A stretch of 64,000 nt of DNA from assembly GCA_041390105.1 (NCBI GenBank), contig JAWKQO010000004.1, positions 62,001-126,000 on the forward strand, in the 5' to 3' direction. Within the stretch, counting starts at the first letter, position 1, and each line of letters opens with the position of its first letter. Below the pieces are notes generated by a model. The model ran no database searches and was not told the DNA's origin. It saw only the letters and a list, made by a program, of their open reading frames with translations. Position numbers and translations under genes: made by a program. This DNA comes from Gemmatimonadota bacterium. Its GTDB lineage: Bacteria > Gemmatimonadota > Gemmatimonadetes > Longimicrobiales > Gaopeijiaceae. Shown here in pieces: positions 15,835-26,769 of the stretch.

Positions 15835-17037
15835 TCACCCCACCGCGTTGATCATGTCGAAGATCGGCAGGTACATGGCCACGATCATTCCGCCGACCAC
15901 CACACCCAACACCACGATCATGATGGGCTCCATGGCGGACAGCAGAACCTCGACCGCGGCGTCAACCTCTTCGTCGTAGAAATCGGCGATCTTGGAGAGC
16001 ATCTCATCGAGCCCGCCGGTCTGCTCACCCACGTTGATCATCTGGACCACCATGGGCGGGAAGACGCCGGATTCCTTCAGCGGCCCGGCGATGGTCTCAC
16101 CGCCGGCGATCGAGGCCCGCGAGCCCATGACCGCGTCATGGATGACGCGATTGCCCGACGTCTTCGCAGTGATCTCGAGGCCTTCGAGGATCGACACACC
16201 GGACGACACCAAGGTCCCCAACGTTCGCGTAAAGCGTGCGACCGCGGCCTTGCGTTGAACGTCGCCAAGGATCGGAACCCGCAGCAGCAGCCGGTCGATC
16301 ATCAGGCGTCCGTCATCCGTCCGATAGACCTGCCGGATACCGAACCCGGCGGCGATCCCGGCGAGTCCCACCGCCCACCAGTACCCCTTGAGGAAGGAGG
16401 ACATGTTGATGACGATCTGCGTGGGCAACGGCAGGGGGATGCCGGCGGCGGAGAACATGTTCTGGAAGGTCGGAATCACGAAAATGAGCAGGATGCTGAC
16501 CGCCGACGCCGCCACTCCCATGATCACGCCCGGATAGACCATGGCACCTTTGATCTTGCGGATGAGGGCGTCGTTCTTCTCCAAGAACGTGGCCAGGCGC
16601 AGCAGGATGGTGTCCAGGATACCGCCGGCCTCACCGGCTGCCACCATGTTCACGAAGAGCTCGCTGAAGATCCGTGGATGCTTGCGCATCGCGTCCGCGA
16701 GCGTATGGCCGGACTCCACGTCGTACAACACATCCTTGATGGTCTTCCGTAGCGTCTGGTTCTCGGTCTGCTCTGCCAGGATGTCCAGGCTCTGCACCAG
16801 GGGAAGTCCGGAGTTGATCATCGTGGCGAACTGACGCGTGAAGATCACGATATCGCGTGTCTTGACGCCGCTCCCGAACTTGAGCTGGAACTGCTTCTCG
16901 GCTTCCCGAACCGAGACCGGAATCATCTTCTGCTTGTGGAGGTACGCCATCACCTCCTCGCGAGTCGGCAGCTCGATCTCGCCGGTCTGGATGTCCCCCC
17001 CTGCAACGGGCCGGGCACTGTATGCGAACTTGGCCAT
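15835..17037 (-). CDS. pilC: Type IV pilus inner-membrane platform protein PilC
   Basis: A 400-residue member of the type II secretion F/PilC family, close to the usual length of about 400-410. It has two homologous halves, each with a cytoplasmic helical bundle and a conserved block: FTRQFATMINSGLPLVQSLD (about 67-86) with VAAGEAGGILD, and FTRTLGTLVSSGVSILEGLE (second half) with INVGEQTGGLDEM. Transmembrane helices lie near residues 170-200, 220-240 and 370-395. PilC couples the PilB and PilT motors to the growing pilus in the inner membrane. It is the last gene of a pilB-pilT-pilC string, 35 bases after pilT, and is followed by a hairpin. Confidence 0.95.
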   Translation of the reverse strand: MAKFAYSARPVAGGDIQTGEIELPTREEVMAYLHKQKMIPVSVREAEKQFQLKFGSGVKTRDIVIFTRQFATMINSGLPLVQSLDILAEQTENQTLRKTIKDVLYDVESGHTLADAMRKHPRIFSELFVNMVAAGEAGGILDTILLRLATFLEKNDALIRKIKGAMVYPGVIMGVAASAVSILLIFVIPTFQNMFSAAGIPLPLPTQIVINMSSFLKGYWWAVGLAGIAAGFGIRQVYRTDDGRLMIDRLLLRVPILGDVQRKAAVARFTRTLGTLVSSGVSILEGLEITAKTSGNRVIHDAVMGSRASIAGGETIAGPLKESGVFPPMVVQMINVGEQTGGLDEMLSKIADFYDEEVDAAVEVLLSAMEPIMIVVLGVVVGGMIVAMYLPIFDMINAVG

Positions 17038-17072
17038 GAGCTTCTTGGTTCCGGTTCAGGTTGCTGGGACGC

Positions 17073-18200
<1,128 letters not shown>

Positions 18201-18231
18201 GATGCCTGTCGATCCGTGAGAAGGTTGGCGG

Positions 18232-19953
18232 TCAGTTGGCCGCTGCGGTTTCCTTGAGAATCTCTTCGAGTGACGTCACGCCGCGCTCCAGCTTCTTCAG
18301 TCCGTCCATGCGCAACGTCAGCATGCCCTCGGAGACGGCAGCCTCACGGAGCTCGTCCGTGCCGACCGCCTGCATGATCAACTTGCGCACCGTGGACGTC
18401 ACTGCCATCACCTCGTACAAGCCCTGGCGACCCCGGTACCCGCTGCCGCCACATTCATCGCAGCCCTCGCCCTTGTAGAACGTCACCCGCTGGATGAAGT
18501 CATCCGGCAGGCGGGCCGCCCGCAACTCCGACTCGGGATAGCTCGCTTCCACCTTGCACTTGCTGCAGATCCGGCGAACCAGGCGCTGGGCCGTCACCAG
18601 GTTCAGGGCGGCGGCCACGTTGAAGGGCTCCAACCCCATGTCGATCAGACGAGTCACCGTCGAAGGGGCATCATTCGTGTGAAGCGTGGAGAGCACCAGG
18701 TGTCCCGTCAATGCTGCTTTGATGGCGATGCCGCCAGTTTCCAGGTCGCGGACCTCACCCACCATGATGATGTTGGGGTCCTGACGCAGGAACGCCTTCA
18801 AGGCGGCCGCGAAGTCCAGGCCGATCTCCGGTCGCACCTGCACCTGGTTGATGCCGTGCAGGTTGTACTCGACCGGGTCCTCGGCCGTCATGATGTTCAC
18901 TTCCTCGGTGCTGACCTTGGACAGCGCCGAGTAGAGGGTGGTGGTCTTTCCGGAGCCGGTGGGCCCCGTCACCAACACCATCCCGTAGGGGTTGGCGATG
19001 GCCGTCATGAAGTCCTGCTCGGCCTGCGGTTCGAAGCCGAACTTGGACAGATCGAACGTCAGGTTTCCCTTGTCGAGGATACGCAGCACGATCTTCTCGC
19101 CGAAGATCACCGGCAGCGTGGACACACGGAAATCGACGACCTTGTTCTTCATGCGCAGCTTGATGCGCCCGTCCTGGGGCACACGCCGCTCCGCGATGTT
19201 GAGATCGGAAAGGATCTTGATCCGGGAGGTAAGCGCCGCCTTCATCTTCATCGGCGGCTTCATGACTTCCTGCAAGGCACCGTCGATGCGATAGCGAACC
19301 CGGATCTCTTTTTCGTAAGGCTCGATGTGGATGTCGGAGACGCCCTTCATCACGGCGTCCGTTAAAAGCCCGTTGATGAACTTGACGACGGGAGCTTGCT
19401 CGACCTGCGCCTGCAGCGCAGCGACGGAGACCTCGTCGTCCTCGGCGTCCTCCACGAACTCGAGCTCGTCCTCCTCGATGAAGTCCGAGAGGAGGGTGAC
19501 CATCTGATCGTCGGGCGCCTCGTAATAGCGCTCGAGGATTCCCCGCAGCGTGAACTCCCCGACGATGACCGGTTCGATCTCGGAGCGAGTGATGAATTTG
19601 ACGTCATCGATCGCTCCCAGATCGGAAGGATCGACCATGGCAACGGTCAGCCGCCGGCCGACCCGTCGGAGCGGCAGGACCAGATGCTTGACCGCGATGT
19701 CCCCCGGAATCACCCGCAGGAGCTTCTCGTCGATCTCGATCTTGCTGAGGTCGACGGCAGGGACGCGATGCTGCTTCGCGAGGACGCGGGTAAGCGCCAC
19801 CTCCTCGACAAAGCCGAGCTTGACCAGCTGGAAACCGACCCGGGTCTTGTGCGACCGGGCCTCCCGCATGGCCTCGCTCAGTTGTTCGGTGTTGATGAGG
19901 CCTTCCTTGACCAGGAGCTCGCCCAGTCGGTCGGCCGCCACTTTCGTCGCCAT
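18232..19953 (-). CDS. pilB: Type IV pilus extension ATPase PilB
   Basis: A 573-residue ATPase that drives pilin polymerisation. Residues 1-150 form the MshEN-type N-terminal domain (LGELLVKEGLINTEQLSEAM and further on VPAVDLSKIEID), which in related motors binds cyclic-di-GMP. An acidic linker follows near residues 155-170. The motor core has SDIHIEPYE, Walker A GPTGSGKTTT, an Asp box (TAEDPVEYNL), Walker B IIMVGEVRDLETG and the His box GHLVLSTLHTNDAPS. Zinc cysteines are CSKCK and CDECGG. The ATG at 19953 is chosen because TAGGGAG precedes it and the conserved N-domain starts there. A sigma54-like promoter lies 48 bases upstream. Confidence 0.96.
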   Translation of the reverse strand: MATKVAADRLGELLVKEGLINTEQLSEAMREARSHKTRVGFQLVKLGFVEEVALTRVLAKQHRVPAVDLSKIEIDEKLLRVIPGDIAVKHLVLPLRRVGRRLTVAMVDPSDLGAIDDVKFITRSEIEPVIVGEFTLRGILERYYEAPDDQMVTLLSDFIEEDELEFVEDAEDDEVSVAALQAQVEQAPVVKFINGLLTDAVMKGVSDIHIEPYEKEIRVRYRIDGALQEVMKPPMKMKAALTSRIKILSDLNIAERRVPQDGRIKLRMKNKVVDFRVSTLPVIFGEKIVLRILDKGNLTFDLSKFGFEPQAEQDFMTAIANPYGMVLVTGPTGSGKTTTLYSALSKVSTEEVNIMTAEDPVEYNLHGINQVQVRPEIGLDFAAALKAFLRQDPNIIMVGEVRDLETGGIAIKAALTGHLVLSTLHTNDAPSTVTRLIDMGLEPFNVAAALNLVTAQRLVRRICSKCKVEASYPESELRAARLPDDFIQRVTFYKGEGCDECGGSGYRGRQGLYEVMAVTSTVRKLIMQAVGTDELREAAVSEGMLTLRMDGLKKLERGVTSLEEILKETAAAN

Positions 19954-19994
19954 CCGCTCCCTACGCACCTCAGGTGGGTGGGTGTAGCGCCCCT

Positions 19995-20023
19995 CCCACA
20001 GCACAAACAATGCCATCTGTGGG
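19995..20023 (-). promoter_or_regulatory. Sigma54-like promoter inside an inverted repeat, upstream of pilB
   Basis: Read on the minus strand, the site is TGGCAT, five bases, GTGCT. The GG (-25/-24) and GC (-13/-12) dinucleotides have the exact sigma54 spacing, against consensus TGGCAC-N5-TTGCA. It predicts a start of transcription near 19989 and a 36-base leader to the pilB ATG. The same stretch is flanked by a perfect 7-base inverted repeat (CCCACAG/CTGTGGG, 15 bases apart) that could be an operator. It is a candidate only. Confidence 0.4.
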
Positions 20024-20140
20024 ACTGTTGCCTCGGACCCTCGACGCGGCCCGCTGCCGCCCCCGCGACCCATGGCACCCGAGCAAAAAGGGTGCGACGG
20101 CGGGGTAGAAAGGGCCCCGCGCCCGGTCTGGCCTTCGGGC

Positions 20141-20752
20141 TCAGGGAACGCGCAGCCTTGCACGAATCCGCGCCAGCGTGGCAGGACCCACGCCCGGCAC
20201 CGCCAACAGGTCGTCCACCGAGGCGAAGCCCCCCCGTTCCTCTCGTGTCGCGAGAATGCGACGGGCCAGAGCGGGCCCGATCCCTGGCAGGGCCTCCAGG
20301 TCAGCGGCGGTCGCCCGGGCCAGGCTGACGACCGCTTCGGTTCCAGGCACCGGCGGCGCCAGGGGCCGGCTCGGCGGCACGCCACGGACCTCGATATGGG
20401 GCCGAAGACGCTCGAGCGTGGCCGGGCCCACGCCTCGCACCCGCGCCAGCGCCTCCACGGTAGCGAACGGGCCACCCCGCTCCCGCTCTGCGATGATGGC
20501 GCGTGCGAGGCCGGGGCCAACACGCGGAAGTCGATCGAGCTCCTCTTCGCCGGCTCGGTTCACATCGAGGAGCTCTCCGTCCTCGATCGGGCGGGTGCGG
20601 CGCTCCTGGTCCGCGACCGCGCTGTCGGTCGCGGTCAGCAGCGAATCGAGCGCTCCTGCTTCAGGATCGAGGAGAAGCGGAGCCGCCGGTGTCCAGGACA
20701 AGGCCAGGCGAACGGCTCCCAGGGCCAGAAGGAAAGCGACCAGGCGCCGCAT
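20141..20752 (-). CDS. ComEA-like protein with two helix-hairpin-helix domains
   Basis: A 203-residue protein. A hydrophobic N-terminus (residues 2-22, LVAFLLALGAVRLALSW) acts as signal peptide or anchor, followed by a low-complexity linker. Two HhH units follow: LLDVNRAGEEELDRLPRVGP with AIIAERERGGPFATVEALARV (about 63-110), and a second with ATAADLEALPGIGPALARRI and REERGGFASVDDLLAVPGVG (about 147-197). ComEA proteins bind double-stranded DNA at the cell surface or periplasm during natural transformation. Two HhH units instead of one are less usual but occur. Its position directly ahead of pilB-pilT-pilC on the same strand fits DNA uptake. The ATG at 20752 has only a weak Shine-Dalgarno. 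Confidence 0.82.
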   Translation of the reverse strand: MRRLVAFLLALGAVRLALSWTPAAPLLLDPEAGALDSLLTATDSAVADQERRTRPIEDGELLDVNRAGEEELDRLPRVGPGLARAIIAERERGGPFATVEALARVRGVGPATLERLRPHIEVRGVPPSRPLAPPVPGTEAVVSLARATAADLEALPGIGPALARRILATREERGGFASVDDLLAVPGVGPATLARIRARLRVP

Positions 20753-20905
20753 GGCGTGGATCTCGTGTTCTCCCACGGAGAGAAGCTGTCGGCGCCACCG
20801 GGGCTGCCCCATGGGCGGGCAGGCCGAGCTGGGGTCCCGAGCGGGACGTCCTCGGAGCATCCGCGCCCCCCTGGGCGCCGAGCACCCCACCTGCGCAGAG
20901 CTTCC

Positions 20906-23900
20906 CTAGCGGAAGGCGTCTCCGGCAAAGAGGCGCGCCTGGGCCTGAAACTGCCCGAACAGGATGAGCTGGAACTGGGTCGAGCCGCTGCGCTGCCCGA
21001 CGAACGAACGCCGGTCCACGTAGGCGAACTCCAGTCCAAGGTCGAGGTCCTGGACGGAGGAATCCAGCGTCAGGCTGAGGGAGCGGTTCAACTGGTCCAC
21101 GAACGGGACGCAGTCCAGGCCCCCGATCACGGTACGGCACTCCTCCTGCCGCGAGTAGGTGGCTCGCAGCGACACCGCGACCGGTCGGATGAGGCGCTCC
21201 GCCAGCCCCCACGGTGGCACGAACGACGAGGTTACGGCGAGGCTGTGCAGTTGCCCATCCCGATCGGTGCGTCCGGTGGGGTCCGTTCCGTTGCCTCCGT
21301 CGAAGGAACCGCGGTAGGTGGTGTTCAGGATCCCCGCCCAGGCGACCGACGCATCGAGCGGGACCCGCACGTCGTCCTGACGCCGACGCTCCTCGGAGGC
21401 TCCGCCGAAGGACCGATCGGTCACGCGGCGTGCGTAGCCACCCGATAGCGTGACGCGACTGAGCAGGGGGCGGACCCGCTCAGGAACGGGAAGGTCAGCG
21501 AACGAGACCCGCACATTCGGCCAGGTGCGGTCCTCCCGGGTCCGATCGGACCGCGTGTCGAACGTGGCGGTGGTCGCCTGCTGGAAGTCGGCCGCCACCG
21601 AAAGCGACGCGGGCAGCTGCAGCCCCCCACCCAGCGTGAACGTGGAGCGATCGGCGAGGAACGCCGCCGTGTCGCCTGCCAGGAAACGGTACCCATCGAT
21701 CCCGATCCAGCCGAGTTGGTAGGCCAAGCCGGGATCCACCGCTTCGCGGTTGAGTCGCACGTTGATCCCGTCTTGCCAGGAGGCAACCACTGGCGACAGG
21801 GCCTGGAGCGCCCGCCGGATCCACGGCGCGGTGCCTTCGGACCCGGCGAAGCGCGGAGCCAAGCGGGCAGGGTCGATCGACGCTCGGGCCTGGATCGAAC
21901 GGCGTCCATCCACGTTGCGCTGCAGCGCCGGAGCAGGGTCAGCCGGGTCGGTGCGCCGGCGCACGAGGTTGGCGTCGCGGTAGGACCCGTACGTCGTGTT
22001 GAACTCGACGCCGCCCCTCAGCCAATCACTCAGCTCGGGCTGATAGGAGAAGCGCGTGGTGAGCTGGCGCGTGGTCTCCCACCCCAGATCCATGCCGAGC
22101 AGGGAGCTGCGCTCCCGCGCCAGCAATTGCTGGACGGCCATCTCACCGACGACCTCGGAGGGATCCAACAGGTCGCGCCCCGTCAGCCAATCGAGTCCGG
22201 CCCGCAACGACGGCAGGGGCTCGAAGGCAAGGTTGGCCCGCGTTTCCAGACGAGAGCGGGGTGCCTGCGTCGTCCCCTGCGCCGAGTCCCCGGGCTGCAC
22301 AAGGATCTGGTCGAAGCGACGGATGTCGCTGTCGTCCCCCTCGTACGCGAGGCTCAACGCCAGGCGCGTGGGCGACCAACGCACGTCGGCCTCGAGCAGG
22401 GACGCGGCCCAGGCATCGGGCAGCAGCGCCAGCACGGTGCCTTCCATGAAGCCGGGCACGACAGACGTGGTCCGCGCGGAGGGCTCCGCGTGGAAGCCCA
22501 CGCGCGCGTCTACCGATTGGGCGCTTCGAGTCGTCGTTACGGTCGTCAGATCCGCAGTGGTCAACCCTACATTCGCCTCCAGCCCTTCAAGCAACGGCCC
22601 GTACCACCCCTGCTCCATCGGCGTCGACTTGCGGAAGGAGAGGCCGATGCGGGTGCTGCCGTCGGCGGGCCGGCGCAGCCCGGCCAGCTGGTCGGCCCGC
22701 AGGTCGCTTCCTCCGAGGAAGCGCGGATCGTCCCCAGTTCGGGTATGGGTGACGGAGAACGGCACATCGACACCCCAGGTGTCGGGGACGAAACGGTCCA
22801 GCTGGACGGTGCTGCGCAGCGAGAAGGTCGACCGGTCGAAGTACTCGGGCTCGTCGCGCAGCTGCCGAAAGAACGGATTGCGGTTCGAGAAGGTCAACGT
22901 GGTGGTGAACACGCCCCCGGCGTCGAGGGCGACCTCCAGATGACTGGCCACGCCCGCGGTACGCACCGCGCGGGAGAGACGCAGCTCGTCGATCCAGACC
23001 TCCCCGCTGATCGGGAGCTGTCCCTCGTTGGCGACCCCCATCGAGATCTCCCGCACGGCCGCCAGCACAGGCGCGCGTGCACGATCCTGCAGCACGACAG
23101 CGTAGGTCGAATCCGCATTCCAGAACTCCAGCGGCGCTCCCGTCACGGCGGACGGATTCTCGATGAGGAACGCTTCGGCCCGCTGGCGCAGGTCGATCCA
23201 CTCGTTGAAATCGATGAGGAGTTCGGGAAGCCAGTCCGTGGGATGCACACCCGACGTGGACGCGGCGCGAGGAAGCTTGGTACGGAAGAGATAGAAGTTG
23301 TCGGCGTCGGACCCCACCTTGAGGAACAACCAGGTCGGTACGTTGGCCCCCCACTCGCCGCTGGGAGCGACGGCCCAGAGGCGGGCCTGTCGGTAGGTGA
23401 AGAAGTTCCGGGGGCGCTGGGGAAAACGCTGAACCACTTCCGCGCGGGCGCCGGGCTGCACGTCTTCGAAACGCAGGCTCAGGGAGCGTTCCGAGAATTC
23501 GACGCCCTGCCCGCTCAGTCCGGTGGTGGGATTGTCCAACTGCTCGAGCACGCCCGGCGGTGGGTTGTAGCCGTCACCTGCAGACACCCTGCTGGCGGTG
23601 CTCACCGCCAGGGAGCCGCTTCCGCTGAGGTCGTCGCCGGCCAGTCCGTCGAGCACCCCCTCCAGTCCGCGTTTCACCCACCGGGAGCCCACGATGCGCG
23701 GGCGAGCCAGAACCAGCGGCGCCGGGCGCCGTCCGGCGAACGTCAGGCGAAGATGCTTCACGCCGCGCCAGTCGGCCTCGGTGAACAGGCCACCCGGGTT
23801 GATCGCATCCGGTGTGCGCAACGGAATGCGGTAGAGCCGGAACGCCGTCCCGGTCTCGGAAGCGGACCGGACCAAGAACGGAGAATTCCCGGCCAAGGGC

Positions 23901-26653
23901 ACGACGTAGCGGATGAAACGCTCCAGGGTGTCCAGGTTTCCGTCGCCATCGAGGTCCTCGGAATCGACACGCCCGTTTCCAGCGGTGCAGACGGCGGAGG
24001 GATCGCCCACCCGGTAGATGGCGCCGCGCTCTCCTCGACACCCCTCGCCCCAAACGCCGAACTCGTCGAGCCCGTCCGACCAGATCTCGCCTCGCGAGGG
24101 ATCGGCTTCCTGGTCGAGCCGCCCCAATCCCCAGCTCCTCCCGTTCGGTTTCACCCCGGACGTCGCCCCGACCGAATCGATGAACATGGCATCCTCGGAC
24201 ACCACGCCAAGGTCGATGATCACCGTCAGCGAATCGCCGTCGGCCACATAGAACTCGAGATACTCGGAGCGGGAGAGATCGACACCCGTGGGGCTGAGCG
24301 AGGTGGTCATCGAACGCCAGCGCGTCTCGGAGAAGGCGGCCTGCTGGCCCGCGCCGAAGCCGACCCGCAGGGCACTCTCCCGAGTGGGGCTACCCACCAC
24401 CGTGAGCTGCCCGTCGATCTCCTGGGGGAGGAAGCCCTCGAACACGCTGGTGCTGTCCTCACCCGCTTGGGGCGTGCGCCACGTGTGCTGCCAGACCAGC
24501 GCGGCCGCCTCGTCCGCACCCAGGAAGGCAGGAAGCTCCTGCTCCGCTCCGTCCCGAACCGAGGGTGCGCTTCCCAGTCGCCACAACGACGAGAAGCGAG
24601 GGATGGGGAACTCACTGGAGGTGTCGAAGTCGTCGAGGAAGACGTCTCGTTGCGTGTTCGGGTTGGGCAGAGAGAACGCCAGCTCCCCGTTCACGCGCAA
24701 GCTGGAGGGGCGGGTCGGCGAGACCGGCAGGTTGGCCACCGCACGGTCCAGCCACGCGGCGGGCAGCACCACGTCGGCGTTGACCCCGCCCAGCCAGATC
24801 GCGGACGACTCCACGCCGAGCTGGGGCCTGCGCACCAGGTCGCGCTCGAACTGATACATGCCCAGGAGACTGACCCGTCCTCCGGGCCCCAGGTCGTAGT
24901 CCACCCCCATTCCCAGGATCGTGGTCGGGGCGATCTCGAAAAGAGACTTCTGTTCCCAGGTCGCGCTCAGGCTTTCGCGCGGAAAGCGGGCGAACAGCCC
25001 CCCGGGGTCGAGCAGCGTGACGCTTCCGATGTCGTAGTCGATCAGATAATCCACGCCGGGGCGCAGCCGGTAGTCGCCCAGCATCAGGCGCTCCGAGCCG
25101 TCGCGGATGCCGAAGGCGCCCAAGGAAAACGTGCCCAGCGAACCCTCGCTCTGCACCGTGAACTCGAGGTTCAGCCGAAACAGCCCCGCACTGCGCCGCT
25201 CCAACGGGTCCGGCTCGTCGTAGATCGCCGGATTGGCCAGCCCTCCCAACAGGGCCGCCGTCTGGGAAGCATCCAGGCCGAAGGCCGGAAGCGCCGGAGG
25301 CTGCGCGAAGGGACGCAGCGTGGGGAACACGAGGTAGGTTCCGGGCACCTGTGGGACATCTCCCACCGACTCGTCGGCGGGCCGGTAGATCACGGACCCG
25401 TCCACCTGATCCACCGGCGACTGACTGTCGACCCCGAAAAGCCTCAAGTAGGAGAACTCGCCCGGCGCCCCGCGGGTGAAAGTCCTGCCTCCGCTCAGCT
25501 CGCCCACGGAGATGTCGAGGTCGATGGAGGACGGGTCGACGTCCGAAGCGGCCGAGACCCGGTAGATCTGCCTCATTTCCAGCTCCCAGGTCGGGCGCCC
25601 GGGCTGGTGGTTGGGGCTGGTGGCCCGCAGGAGCCGCAGCTGGGGCCGGCCACCCAGTGTGTAGATGCGCTCCGGGTTGTAGTCGCCGATGGTATCGCCG
25701 CTGGCGGCGATGTAGGTCACAGCCAGCATCTCGCCCGCCAGCAGGGGCCGACGCAGGCCGACCCACAGGCCGCTCGGGTGCACGAAGTAATCGATGTCCG
25801 GCGAGAGACTGCGGAACCAGCCCGACTCGGTCACGACGTCCCCGCCCCGCTCCAGGGTGGCATCCGCCTGGATGAAGCCCTGCACCTGCTGGCGCACGAC
25901 GGGCTCGGCCTCGAAGCGGTAGAGCTGGATGGGCGCTGTCCCGGGCGCCTCTTGGGGCGGGGCATCCGCCGGAGTGAGTGCCAGGACGTCGACGTGCGGG
26001 TAGCCCTGCAGCCGGGCAGGATCGAGCAGGAAGAAGAATTGGCCGTCCACATAGTCGGCGTCGTCGATCACGAGCGTGTCTCGGCGCAGAAAGCCCTCGG
26101 CGGCGCCCAGCGCGGCCGGCCGGAACTCGGTTCGCTCGACATCCCCTTGCTGCTGTGCGAAGACGGTCTGGAACGAGAGCGGCCCGGCCCGGCCCGTGGC
26201 TCGGATCCCCAGATTGGCGGCCGGGATCGACTGGGTGAGGAAGCGGGATTCGGGAAGCTCGAAGCTGACGTCCCCCAGCTCGATGCGCTGGAGGAATTCC
26301 CCAGGCCGCCCCTGGTAGTAGAGGTTGAGGGTGTTGGCCGCGGAGAATTCGCGGGCCTGCTCATAGTCGACGTTGACGTAGAAGCGATCGAAGATGCTCC
26401 CGCCCGCCTCCAGCCCGAACTGCAATTCAGGAGTGATCCGGGGGAGCAGCCCTGCTTCGCAGGATTCCTGGATGGCCACGTCACAGGGTCGGAAGCGCGT
26501 CCAATCGCCTCCGAGCTCTCCCCGCCCCCTGAACCGGACCTGGAGACCCTCGACGCCCGGGACCGTGTCCGCGGGTACGGGCGCCTGCCCGGAGAGCGGC
26601 GGCGCGACGGCCAGCGCGAGGACGGCCCCCCACAGGACCCGCCTGCCTCTCAC
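20906..26653 (-). CDS. sprA: Giant outer-membrane protein, SprA family (type IX secretion translocon-like)
   Basis: A 1915-residue protein with a signal peptide (RGRR, then a hydrophobic run to about residue 24). SprA-like blocks are visible: LNLYYQGRPGEFLQRIELGD with ESRFLTQSIPAANLGIR (N-terminal), DADYVDGQFFFLLDP, YFVHPSGLWVGLRRPL, a YLRLFGVD segment, GVDYLIDYDIGSVTLLDP, VFLDDFDTSS and GVANEGQLPISGEVWIDELR. The remainder is rich in amphipathic beta strands and ends in Arg after Phe. SprA forms the very large beta barrel that exports proteins in the type IX system of Bacteroidota, where it has about 2300-2500 residues; this one is shorter. GTG at 26653 is chosen because it starts the signal peptide; an earlier GTG would overlap the divergent lptF. 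No other type IX genes are seen here. Confidence 0.82.
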   Translation of the reverse strand: MRGRRVLWGAVLALAVAPPLSGQAPVPADTVPGVEGLQVRFRGRGELGGDWTRFRPCDVAIQESCEAGLLPRITPELQFGLEAGGSIFDRFYVNVDYEQAREFSAANTLNLYYQGRPGEFLQRIELGDVSFELPESRFLTQSIPAANLGIRATGRAGPLSFQTVFAQQQGDVERTEFRPAALGAAEGFLRRDTLVIDDADYVDGQFFFLLDPARLQGYPHVDVLALTPADAPPQEAPGTAPIQLYRFEAEPVVRQQVQGFIQADATLERGGDVVTESGWFRSLSPDIDYFVHPSGLWVGLRRPLLAGEMLAVTYIAASGDTIGDYNPERIYTLGGRPQLRLLRATSPNHQPGRPTWELEMRQIYRVSAASDVDPSSIDLDISVGELSGGRTFTRGAPGEFSYLRLFGVDSQSPVDQVDGSVIYRPADESVGDVPQVPGTYLVFPTLRPFAQPPALPAFGLDASQTAALLGGLANPAIYDEPDPLERRSAGLFRLNLEFTVQSEGSLGTFSLGAFGIRDGSERLMLGDYRLRPGVDYLIDYDIGSVTLLDPGGLFARFPRESLSATWEQKSLFEIAPTTILGMGVDYDLGPGGRVSLLGMYQFERDLVRRPQLGVESSAIWLGGVNADVVLPAAWLDRAVANLPVSPTRPSSLRVNGELAFSLPNPNTQRDVFLDDFDTSSEFPIPRFSSLWRLGSAPSVRDGAEQELPAFLGADEAAALVWQHTWRTPQAGEDSTSVFEGFLPQEIDGQLTVVGSPTRESALRVGFGAGQQAAFSETRWRSMTTSLSPTGVDLSRSEYLEFYVADGDSLTVIIDLGVVSEDAMFIDSVGATSGVKPNGRSWGLGRLDQEADPSRGEIWSDGLDEFGVWGEGCRGERGAIYRVGDPSAVCTAGNGRVDSEDLDGDGNLDTLERFIRYVVPLAGNSPFLVRSASETGTAFRLYRIPLRTPDAINPGGLFTEADWRGVKHLRLTFAGRRPAPLVLARPRIVGSRWVKRGLEGVLDGLAGDDLSGSGSLAVSTASRVSAGDGYNPPPGVLEQLDNPTTGLSGQGVEFSERSLSLRFEDVQPGARAEVVQRFPQRPRNFFTYRQARLWAVAPSGEWGANVPTWLFLKVGSDADNFYLFRTKLPRAASTSGVHPTDWLPELLIDFNEWIDLRQRAEAFLIENPSAVTGAPLEFWNADSTYAVVLQDRARAPVLAAVREISMGVANEGQLPISGEVWIDELRLSRAVRTAGVASHLEVALDAGGVFTTTLTFSNRNPFFRQLRDEPEYFDRSTFSLRSTVQLDRFVPDTWGVDVPFSVTHTRTGDDPRFLGGSDLRADQLAGLRRPADGSTRIGLSFRKSTPMEQGWYGPLLEGLEANVGLTTADLTTVTTTRSAQSVDARVGFHAEPSARTTSVVPGFMEGTVLALLPDAWAASLLEADVRWSPTRLALSLAYEGDDSDIRRFDQILVQPGDSAQGTTQAPRSRLETRANLAFEPLPSLRAGLDWLTGRDLLDPSEVVGEMAVQQLLARERSSLLGMDLGWETTRQLTTRFSYQPELSDWLRGGVEFNTTYGSYRDANLVRRRTDPADPAPALQRNVDGRRSIQARASIDPARLAPRFAGSEGTAPWIRRALQALSPVVASWQDGINVRLNREAVDPGLAYQLGWIGIDGYRFLAGDTAAFLADRSTFTLGGGLQLPASLSVAADFQQATTATFDTRSDRTREDRTWPNVRVSFADLPVPERVRPLLSRVTLSGGYARRVTDRSFGGASEERRRQDDVRVPLDASVAWAGILNTTYRGSFDGGNGTDPTGRTDRDGQLHSLAVTSSFVPPWGLAERLIRPVAVSLRATYSRQEECRTVIGGLDCVPFVDQLNRSLSLTLDSSVQDLDLGLEFAYVDRRSFVGQRSGSTQFQLILFGQFQAQARLFAGDAFR

Positions 26654-26703
26654 CGGCTCGGATCCTGCGTTCCCTGGGTCCGACCAGGGGATCGGGTCGC
26701 GCT

Positions 26704-26721
26704 GCCCGGTGTAGACCGGGC
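26704..26721. promoter_or_regulatory. Short inverted repeat in the sprA-lptF divergent promoter region
   Basis: GCCCGGT/ACCGGGC with a GTAG loop, centred in the 116-base gap between the divergent starts. It may be an operator or a leader hairpin of lptF. No -35/-10 elements are convincing nearby. Confidence 0.3.
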
Positions 26722-26769
26722 CAGCCCGGTACCCGTCGAGCGGCCTGCCCCGACCCGAACAGAGACCCC

